Shown here: in pieces, positions 52,607-59,616 of the stretch
Numbering within the stretch: the first letter of the stretch is position 1
Layout of the letters: the number at the start of each line of letters is the position of its first letter
Assembly (NCBI GenBank): GCA_033782935.1
Contig: JAWQEG010000410.1
Location: forward strand, 372,001 to 436,000
Length of the DNA stretch: 64,000 nt
DNA from: Petrolisthes cinctipes
Lineage: Eukaryota > Arthropoda > Malacostraca > Decapoda > Porcellanidae
Direction: 5' to 3'
Translations under genes and position numbers: made by a program
Notes under the pieces: generated by a model
Database searches by the model: none
What the model was told of the DNA's origin: nothing
The model's input: the letters and a program-made list of their open reading frames with translations, nothing else

Positions 52607-52897
52607 CTAGACCCGACGAGCCTCACTCCAGTCATACATATAATTGTAAATGAAGGAATTTGTACTGCAATGCTAGACACCGGAAGTAACGTAACGTTAA
52701 TAAGGAAAAGCACTACGAGTAGATTGGGTCTCACTATGGATAAGTCTAAATGTTTAATACAACTAGCAGGAATCACTGGACAACCTTTGAGAGTTCTGGG
52801 AATGGTGCATATATGTGGTGTTTTTGTTATCCAAGCATCGGCATGGGGTGCCAAGCGGGCTTGGAGCAAGCACTATCTGACGACAAAAACAGACTAG
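52607..52897 (+). pseudogene. Retropepsin fragment of an LTR retrotransposon
   Basis: A 96-codon open stretch with TPVIHIIVNEG, then the aspartic protease active-site motif AMLDTGSNVTLI at ~52,667, then LGLTMDKSK and QLAGITGQPLRVLG. This follows the retropepsin pattern (active-site strand, flap region, second hydrophobic strand) seen in Gypsy- and BEL-type Pol. It would cut the Gag-Pol polyprotein. Homology fades after ~52,810, and no RT, integrase or LTR is found next to it. Upstream, ~52,405-52,465 translates to a Cys-rich segment (CFDCLCCGC) that might be a remnant of a Gag zinc knuckle; this is weak. A TGA at 52,604 separates the two. Confidence 0.6.
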
Positions 52898-53598
52898 ATA
52901 CGTGGAGCCGAACAACTGGCTTGCCGAAGGTGCTGAACCAAAATAATAGCCGAAAAATTATCATTTGACGGAATCGTCATATCATAGGAAAGCAATAAAA
53001 GGGTTAGTATTAGGAATACACTTTGGCAAGATTTAAAATAACCACAGAGAAGGCCAACTGATCTCCAAATAAAATCATTACAATTATTATATAGGTACCC
53101 AACCTCATATCTCGAGTTTAGGTGGAGGGAAAAACAACAACAAAAATTGGACACTCTTTATTATTACTGAAAACTTGATGGATATTATACCAACCATCAC
53201 ATGTTGAAATTTCACGGAAATTGCATGGTTAGGTATATGTTAGGTAAAGAATCAATTAACTGAGTAACCACATTTTTCTTTAATAATAAATATTATTTAC
53301 ATTTAATAATTATGACCTCTGCAGCAGTGTAAACACTGGTAGAAAATTGTAAGTAGGCTACTGGTAAAAAATTGCAAGTTTGATTACATATAAATAATCC
53401 TTTAAATTTTGTCTTCCATAATAATATGTACAAAAATTATCCAAGCAGCCTATACTTCCTTAAATAATACTACAACATCTTATTACATCATAATTTTTGT
53501 TTATTTGGCACTGATTGCAAGTTGCATGCACTAATTAAGCCAATTCTAATTATCTGTCGGCCATATTAATATGCGTCTTCTATTTAAGCCACTCGATC
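52898..53598. other. AT-rich sequence, nothing recognised
   Basis: I see no gene, tandem repeat or transposon end here. The 86-codon minus-strand open frame at 52,894-53,154 has no recognisable motif and is likely random. Confidence 0.5.
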
Positions 53599-53680
53599 AA
53601 CCCGGGTTGGCAACCTGTGTTGCTCCGAAAAACCCGGGTTGTATGGTATAAATAGAACACGCCGACCACCAACCCGGGTT
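53599..53680 (+). promoter_or_regulatory. Promoter-like cluster: three AACCCGGGTT palindromes and a TATA box
   Basis: The perfect 10-bp palindrome AACCCGGGTT occurs at 53599, 53631 and 53671 and, as far as I can see, nowhere else in the window. A consensus TATA box, TATAAATA, lies at 53647-53654 between the second and third copies. An ATG opening a short exon follows at 53,709. The spacing suggests a promoter with repeated binding sites for a dimeric factor. Alternatively the sites could be subterminal transposase-binding repeats of a DNA transposon, since a Harbinger transposase fragment lies 0.9 kb downstream. Confidence 0.5.
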
Positions 53681-53708
53681 GATGTTCCTTTGTTTGTAAA
53701 CATTGAAG

Positions 53709-53842
53709 ATGACATCACAAGACCCAGCAGAGCAGTTTTTCCCAGTATTGTGCGCGGCACTCGCAGAATTCGATGATGAATCTAGTGATTCCCTACCTGC
53801 ACATGTTGGTAGTGTAGTTATGGGCTTCGCAGATATGTCACG
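53709..53842 (+). CDS. Possible first coding exon, unknown protein
   Basis: The ATG at 53,709 is the first after the TATA box (55 bp downstream of it). It opens 44 codons that begin MTSQDPAEQFFPVLCAALAE and continue with an acidic FDDESSDS stretch. At ~53,842 the frame meets a strong splice donor, TCACG|GTAAGG; if unspliced, it stops at the TAA within that donor. The product is not recognised. It could be the first exon of the gene whose later exon carries the Harbinger fragment at 54,533, but no linking exon was found. Confidence 0.35.
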
Positions 53843-53844
53843 GT

Positions 53845-54450
53845 AAGGAAAAGTTGTTTGATACTAGAAAAGGCCTTCACGCTGGACCATAACATTTTTC
53901 CACTGTCATCTGTAATCCAGCTTCAACCTCAGGGCATCCAGCTATTTTATTAGTTCTTTTTTCTGAATGATGGACTGCATCGAGAGAAATGATTTCCCTC
54001 TGCATAAATTGAATGATGGAAATCGGGGTGTTTCACATGAAATTAATTAGAATAGAAGTTGCATTGTGGATACATTTTTCACCTTAAATTACAAAACAAG
54101 TGTGAATAAGAATATTTTTAACATACAGTAATGCAATAGATATATCTCTACTCTGCATAACTTTCATTCAATGCACTTTCAGTCACAAACGTAACCATCT
54201 TTTTAGGTGACAGGTTTTTGCACCAGAATCAACTTCCAAGATCATTTGTACCATGATGTTTCACATACCATGTAATAAGGTAAATTTACAGAAGTACTGA
54301 GTTCAATATATTGTATATTTTAGTATCATTACCTACTATTTTGGACCATTCTAAGACACTTTTCATCTATGATGTTTCTCTCGGAGATGCCCCGTTTTAC
54401 AAACATAATTTGGAAATTAGTCTGACCTAACCTAACCTAGACCACAGAAG
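53845..54450. other. Presumed intron or spacer, no gene seen
   Basis: AT-rich with scattered stops in all frames. The only structure is three near-perfect CCTAA units at 54,426-54,440, which look like an edge of the neighbouring 24-bp minisatellite rather than telomeric DNA. Confidence 0.4.
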
Positions 54451-54522
54451 ACTACCGGGATCTTACCTGGGCAAACTACCGGGACCTAACCTGGGCAAAC
54501 TACCGGGATATAACCGATGTAA
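54451..54522 (+). repeat. 24-bp minisatellite, three units (locus 1)
   Basis: Three 24-bp units at 54451, 54475 and 54499 with consensus ACTACCGGGACCTAACCTGG + GCAA; the third is diverged. The same unit recurs at 58,222-58,293. The repeat directly precedes the Harbinger fragment. Confidence 0.85.
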
Positions 54523-54532
54523 ACTATCATAA

Positions 54533-54880
54533 AGTGACCAGGGAAATGCTTTTGGTCTATTGAAGGGTAGGTTTCGATGCCTGAAACATCTGGAGGTTGA
54601 CATAAACAATGTGACAATTATCGTTGCATGTTGCGTAATTCACAACATAGCTAGTATGTTCCCTGATCGACTCCCCTTGCCTGAAGTGTCTGAGGCTTCT
54701 GGTGAACCACCTGGTGTAGAGTGTCCCATGAAAATCCTCACCAGAGGGCAGCAGAAAAAAGAAATCACAATTGTAATAATTTGCATTAGGAGTCGTCATT
54801 CTAATGTACAGCTCCGGACAGATCAATGGTCCACACCCCATCCATCAGCGACTTGGTTTGGGCCTCGTCGGATCTGGTAA
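54533..54880 (+). pseudogene. PIF/Harbinger transposase, C-terminal fragment
   Basis: The frame reads FGLLKGRFRCLKHLEVDINN, then IIVACCVIHNI. This matches the end of the DDE_Tnp_4 nuclease domain of Harbinger-type transposases (pattern FG-LK-RFR-L ... IVAACVLHN), the helix around the third catalytic acid. The family cuts and pastes DNA with 3-bp TTA/TAA target duplications, usually with a partner Myb-like protein. The first catalytic residues are missing: a stop (54,530) and non-coding repeats lie upstream. A possible splice acceptor (GACCAG|GGAAATG) precedes the domain, so it may be a last exon. After ~54,740 the sequence is not recognisable. Confidence 0.7.
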
Positions 54881-55034
54881 CAGTTGCAGGTGGAGGGAGG
54901 GGGGATGTTAGTGGGAGAGGAGGAGAGAAATGTGGGCGGAGCTATATAGGAGGGTAACGAATGATCAGGTAGAGAGACGTGTGTCAGGAGGAATGAATGA
55001 AGCATACACTGTGAACGGTATCGAATCACCAATA
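54881..55034. other. Purine-rich spacer
   Basis: G/A-rich run (GGTGGAGGGAGGGGGG) followed by GGGCGG and TATATAGG near 54,935-54,950. No gene is attached, so a promoter call is not justified. Confidence 0.3.
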
Positions 55035-55042
55035 GTATAAAG

Positions 55043-55476
55043 CAGGGTTCTTTAAACTTTTTCAGTCGTGACTCAGTTTTTACTATGACATCATTCTCGC
55101 CACCCATACAGAAAGATCTTTTACAAATGATCAGAATTATCAACCAAAGAAAATACAAGGCCAGAAACTGAAACGTAATATTTATGATTAAAAGGAATTC
55201 TAACCAGAATTATAAACACTGCCTCACCTACCCCTCCCTCTCTCTCTCTCTCTCATTCTCTCTCAAGAAGGCTAATATTTGTGAAATGATTTTGTTTTAT
55301 TGATAATTAAATATATGAATATTCGATTATAAAAATACGTTAGGTGGATTCATGTATGAACTTCATATTTATTTTATTGTCACGAACATTATTATTCTAT
55401 TGTATTCATATATTTATTTTTGTGAGCCTGCGACCCAGTTTGGAGGAATTCGGGACCCGTATTTTGAAGAATCCTC
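55043..55476. mobile_element. hAT-like MITE (434 bp)
   Basis: The left end reads CAGGGTTCTTTAAAC. The right end read on the minus strand is GAGGATTCTTCAAAATAC. Eleven of the first 14 positions agree, and CAGGG-type ends are typical of hAT elements. The flanks are 8-bp near-duplications, GTATAAAG (55,035-55,042) and GTTTAAAG (55,477-55,484), 7/8 identical; 8 bp is the hAT target-site length. No transposase is encoded, so this is a non-autonomous, aged copy. Internally it holds a TC-rich microsatellite. Confidence 0.55.
55232..55265 (+). repeat. (TC)n microsatellite
   Basis: CCCTCCC followed by a TC run, with one CATT interruption; inside the hAT-like MITE. Confidence 0.85.
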
Positions 55477-55484
55477 GTTTAAAG

Positions 55485-55741
55485 AAGTGCATACTGCATT
55501 AACGTAGGTGGATATAGGAGAGAAGAAATGTGATGATTTGAGGCGAGGGTGAGGGGGAAGAGGGTAAGACAAATGAAGGTGATTAGTTGAAAAGTAATAA
55601 CAAACAAATATAATTAGAATATCTGTTACATTATGTCCTTTAAATAAAGGCACTGTCTTTTGTTCACCATCGTAGTGGGATAGACTACTGAATATATATT
55701 ATCCTTTGAATATTAGACAGCTATCCCTGTATTTCTTTTAT
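55485..55741. other. Spacer, nothing recognised
   Basis: No coding or repeat structure supported. Confidence 0.4.
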
Positions 55742-55957
55742 CCCTCGTGCTTGCCCCGTAGGGGAGTATTGCCTGTAATGATGTGGGCAATACTTTAAGG
55801 GTTTGGGCGCCCCTTCGGCCCCCGCCACTAGCTTATATTTCTTCAACTGTCCCTCCTTTCTTCCTATTTCATTCTTGCTTGCTGTCACACCTCTCTATCA
55901 CCTTTTCCTGGTGCTAAATGACCTCGCTGTTGCGCCACCTAATATCAATCCAATTCC
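55742..55957 (+). mobile_element. LINE 3'-end fragment (5'-truncated), plus strand
   Basis: The segment runs from CCCTCGTGCTTGCCCCGTAG through a small hairpin (GTATTGCC ... GGGCAATAC), CCCTTCGGCCCC and a pyrimidine-rich part, to GACCTCGCTGTTGCGCCACC and CCTAATATCAATCC. The hairpin + CTTCGGCCCC + ATGACCTC order resembles a repeat I recall from 3' regions of decapod shrimp transcripts. The last ~100 bp match the minus-strand copy at 56,465-56,580. Non-coding. Confidence 0.6.
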
Positions 55958-56464
55958 TCGTGCTTGTAGTCCACCCTATTTATCACCTTCTCCCAAGCCC
56001 AGCTGTTTTTTTTTCTTTTTCGGCAGAAGACGGTTTAATTTTCTAACTTTTTTAACAATCATATTTGTCAACAAATTCATTAAGCTATTTACCAGGATTT
56101 TTTTCTTCTAAATATGCATTTCCTTAAAAATAATCGATGTTAAACTTAAATAGGCGCCGCTATATGGTGCTTTCAATAAACTTGGTCTAATTTTATGCAT
56201 AGGCTATTATGTTACAGTATCTCTCAAGTAACTGGCAACCTTACACATCATCCCTACTGTCTTATCCCTCTCTCGCTTGCCCTTCCCTTCTTTCTTACCG
56301 TTTATCTTTTCTTTCTCATATTTTTAACCTTCTCATTCGTTCTTAAAAAGTTTTAATGACATAGGCCTTTCTCCCTTATCACTTATAGTCCAATTATATG
56401 ATTCGAAAAACTGCAGCTGAGATTATGTTGTTGATCACATTTTAGTTCTCAATATGTAGAGGTT
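55958..56464. other. Spacer between two opposed LINE ends
   Basis: Pyrimidine-rich and T-rich sequence. A short GGCGCCGCTATATGGTGC at ~56,152 may be a third, very short relic of the same LINE end. No gene is seen; the 102-codon frame at 55,803-56,111 is low-complexity and begins inside the LINE fragment. Confidence 0.4.
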
Positions 56465-56640
56465 AATTGATTGATTGATATTAGGCGCCGCAACAGCGAG
56501 GTCATATAGCGCCAGAAAACGGTGATAGAGAGGCGAGACAGCAAGAAGGAAGGAAGTAGAAAGAAAAGAGTGGTAGTTGAAAAACTAAAAGTAGCTTCAC
56601 TCTGTTGGTGCTGTGAAGCTGCAGAAGACATTGTAAAAAG
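56465..56640 (-). mobile_element. LINE 3'-end fragment, minus strand
   Basis: Read on the minus strand it contains CACTCTTTTCTTTCTACTTC, CTTGCTGTCTCGCCTCTC, GCGCTATATGACCTCGCTG and GCGGCGCCTAATATC, ending in a short AATC tail at 56,465-56,480. Over ~100 bp it matches the plus-strand fragment at 55,845-55,957, so the pair forms a large inverted repeat with ~500 bp between the copies. It is better preserved at the tip than the plus copy. Confidence 0.7.
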
Positions 56641-57166
56641 ATATTAGTGTTTAAATTTCTTTGTTGTATTTTTATAGCAATAATACTCTGGATGGTGATA
56701 TAAGGAAAAGATTACCTGTATATATTTGTAGTTAAACCAGGATTTAGCCTTGTAGAATAGGTACAAGTTTGAGGTTAATTAAGCAGGAGTAAATTTTACG
56801 AGTCTGTTACAACGATCATGCTACTGTAACCCAGGCTCATGCCATTACACACATCAGTGGGATTATATGGGCCATGGATGATACTGTTGTATAATTGGAA
56901 AAGGCAACTATGGATATATATCAGCTGGTAGTGGAGGTGAGGGGCTTCAATTGTCAATTTGTAAGTATAGGTAGGTCTGAAGCAGTGTGCTCTCTAATAA
57001 TGGTGAAACAAAGAAATGACAACAAACCAAATTATTTATGTGCACTGTATTATGTCCACACAAAAATGGAGAAGAACATGCATTATAAACCAAAACAAAA
57101 TTTTTAGTTCCTCTTCAGAAACACAAGCCCATACACCAAAGTCATATTTTAATTAAGTAGAACGTT
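56641..57166. other. AT-rich sequence, nothing recognised
   Basis: The 70-codon open frame at 56,895-57,107 starts with TTG and shows no motif; considered random. Confidence 0.4.
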
Positions 57167-57318
57167 TTAAAGGAAAGTAACACCATACCGGTACATACAT
57201 TGCAAGCTTCGGACATCATCTTTACTGACTTCTAGTACCGGTATAGCATATTCCACCTCGATAGTGACTGGGTCATCGACAGGGTTATCATCAGTTGTGT
57301 CTGGAGGAGGTACACGCA
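57167..57318 (-). CDS. Possible last exon of a minus-strand gene
   Basis: Minus-strand frame with an acidic, proline-rich start (VPPPDTTDDNPVDDPVTIEV), then VLEVSKDDVRSLQCMYRYG and a stop at 57,167-57,169. A splice acceptor, GTGGTAG|TGCGTG, sits at 57,318. Its phase fits the donor of the segment at 57,786-57,883 (G + TG gives one Val codon). The product is not recognised and the prediction rests on splice-site reading only. Confidence 0.3.
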
Positions 57319-57785
57319 CTACCACTCACTCTTTAAATATGTAATTGGAAAACCATTTTTGTCCATGATAATATATCATCCAAATGAATGCACAAGCAAT
57401 TTCTTATTATAATGGACAGAAAAAGTACATGTTAATTGCTGAGAATTACTTGTATAATGCTGTAAATACCTATCTATTCTTAAAATGATGGTCAACAATG
57501 ATGTGCCAGTTCCAAGTGGTCCATCATCAGCACCATGTTAGAGTTATACTGGCATTAAAGTAATTAGAAAATTGCACTATTACTTTAGACATGAGAGAAG
57601 GAAGCCCAGTTACTTCAAACTTTTGTAGTCTCATTAAATAATGCTTTACAGCTACGGCACAGTACTTCTACAGCTGTAAATGATGTAAAAAATGATTATG
57701 CACAACCATTTCATTGAACAGATTGCAATATAGAGTTATATAATACCAGTACTATATACACAAAACTACTAGACACTATTTATAC
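57319..57785. other. Presumed intron of the minus-strand gene model
   Basis: AT-rich, stops in all frames, no repeat recognised. Confidence 0.25.
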
Positions 57786-57883
57786 CTTCATGCCGTTGTA
57801 CTAAACCAGGGTGTCTAAAATGCTGATAAGCAATAACAAATGCCCTTTTATTGGACTGCAAAGGGCAGAAAGGACACTTAAAC
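57786..57883 (-). CDS. Possible internal exon with a C2H2-like finger
   Basis: Thirty-two codons beginning FKCPFCPLQSNKRAF and continuing VIAYQHFRHPGLVQRHE. Spacing C-x2-C-x14-H-x2-H is a plausible but non-canonical zinc finger. The acceptor is TTTCAATTACAG|G and the donor GAAG|GTATAA. If joined to 57,318-57,167, the protein would have a finger followed by an acidic tail, perhaps nuclear. Earlier exons were not found. Confidence 0.3.
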
Positions 57884-58074
57884 CTGTAATTGAAAGTAAC
57901 AACTGTAGACAGAATATATTCGTAAGGTCATTCAACAATATATAATAGAGGCAATAGAAACACTACTGTATTAAAATACTGTGGCTTAAAGGAAATAGAA
58001 AAAGATGACCAAAGTAAAATGTACACATCAAATAATTCCATGTTCTACTTGAAGTTTGAAGTTTGATGGGTAAT

Positions 58075-58161
58075 ATTAGTAAACAATCCATAAAATATTT
58101 CATATTGGTAAACAATCCATAAAATATTTAATATTGGTAAATAATCCATAAATCATTTAAT
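58075..58161 (+). repeat. 29-bp tandem repeat, three units
   Basis: Units at 58075, 58104 and 58133 with consensus ATTGGTAAACAATCCATAAA + ATATTTAAT. The third is the most diverged. Confidence 0.9.
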
Positions 58162-58221
58162 ACTTTTCTGTTCTAGAATCAGCCAGAGCTGACCCAAGCT
58201 AGCTGAACTGGACTTGACCAA

Positions 58222-58293
58222 ACTACTGGGACCTAACCTGGGCAAATTACTAAATTCTAACCAAGGCAGACTACTGGGACTTAACTTTGACAG
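58222..58293 (+). repeat. 24-bp minisatellite, three units (locus 2)
   Basis: Units at 58222, 58246 and 58270. The first, ACTACTGGGACCTAACCTGG + GCAA, differs from the locus-1 consensus (54,475) by one base; the others are more diverged. Same orientation as locus 1, 3.7 kb away. Confidence 0.8.
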
Positions 58294-58735
58294 ACAACAG
58301 TGTGTGGAGCCTTTTAAATTAAGTTATTAGAGGGTCAAGCATGGTCAAAATGCATTGGTGCCCTTTCATTTCATCATAAATAAAGGGAATAATGGAATTC
58401 AAATCAAGAGGTATAAAAATGCGGCACATTCTTCAATAATATTTCCAGGTTACTCTACCCACAATTTGGTGTCCAGTATTTCAATCAACAATTTTCATAA
58501 CATGTCAGGCTGATATTAGCATGGAATAACTGTAGTCACAGGAAGAGGAACATCTCTTCTTCAGTCCAGCACCACCCTGTTGAGTTGGCTGTGACTGGCT
58601 GTGCAAAATAATAGACATTTTCCTCAAATGCTACTGATTAGGGTACTCATGCCACTTCAAAATCATATTTCCTTTATGTATTTTGAAGATCACGTCTCAT
58701 GTTATGTTAAAATGCCATATATATTATCCGTCCCG
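58294..58735. other. Spacer, nothing recognised
   Basis: AT-rich with no supported gene. Confidence 0.4.
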
Positions 58736-58768
58736 CGACGCTGAATGTTGCCAGATACTTCCAGAAAA
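58736..58768 (+). repeat. 33-bp motif shared with 63,377-63,409
   Basis: Starts CGACGCTGAATGTT and ends TTCCAGAAAA. It agrees with the right-hand copy at 30 of 33 positions and in the same orientation. It lies just outside the inverted-end element, so both flanks of that element share a repeat family. Confidence 0.75.
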
Positions 58769-58875
58769 ATAATACACCACGACGGAATCTAATTCAATCG
58801 CTTTGCTCGCGAAAAATTCACTACATCGCGCGCCAGCATGCACGCAACGGTATTAGACCTGGAGCTGACGGAAAT

Positions 58876-59420
58876 TTAAATTACATCTTGAGTACAAAAG
58901 GTTTGAGTGTTGGAATCCATTCAGAGTCCATTACAGACCACTCATCGGTGATTTTTAAGTTGTCCAGTTGGTGAGTTTGGTAAGGGGAGCTCCTTGAACT
59001 GCCCCCCCAAAATCAGTTTAAATTACATTTTGGAGTACATCAACCAGACTGGTGCCAAAAGTTTTGGTTTTACAGTCTGATTAGGGATATGGCGTTCTTA
59101 AGTTGTGAATTTGGTGCTAAGTCCACTAAAGAACGACCTAAAGATGGCGCTATTGTGCAATTTAAATCACATGTTGAGTACATCAATCAAACTTAATGAT
59201 AACGTTCTTCACACCTCACTGATTGAGAATTCGTAGTTCTTAAGCGACAAATTTGGTGCAAAACCCATTAAAGAATGGCCTAAAGTTGGTGCTACTACCA
59301 GCACATTTCAAGTACATGAATGAAACCTAGTGGAATTGTGCTTTACAACTCACTGATCAAGAATGGTTAATTCCTAAAAGACAAATTTGGTGCAAAACTA
59401 TTTTAAGAATGGGATAAAGG
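58876..59420 (+). repeat. ~142-bp subterminal tandem repeats, about four units
   Basis: Units begin near 58,876, 59,017, 59,161 and 59,302. Each has a TTTAAATTACAT / GAGTACAT head and a TTAAG...AATTTGGTGC / AAAGAATGGCCTAAAG tail, strongly diverged from one another. Repeats just inside the end of a DNA element often serve as transposase binding sites; that role is inference here. Confidence 0.65.
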
Positions 59421-59616
59421 GCCACATAAACAACTTTGTTTCCGTCAGTTTAATAACCATCAACTTTCTGATTGCTTAAAAAAGTATTTATGAAAATATG
59501 AAGTCACTGTATACTGGATATGTAAAAAATCCTAAATTACATTCATTTGCTTATGAGTGAATCAGAGAAAAAATTTCTATCGTTGTGTGCTTCTTGTTTG
59601 TTTGATAACTCTGGTT

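Noticed and set aside
54426..54440. Three CCTAA units resembling the arthropod telomere repeat
   Set aside because: Only three imperfect units, continuous with a 24-bp minisatellite that itself contains CCTAACC.
54823..55158. 111-codon minus-strand frame
   Set aside because: Runs across the spacer and into the hAT-like MITE; low-complexity Pro/Ser content from the purine-rich tract and no known domain.
56449..56631. 60-codon minus-strand frame
   Set aside because: Lies within the LINE 3'-end fragment, which is non-coding.
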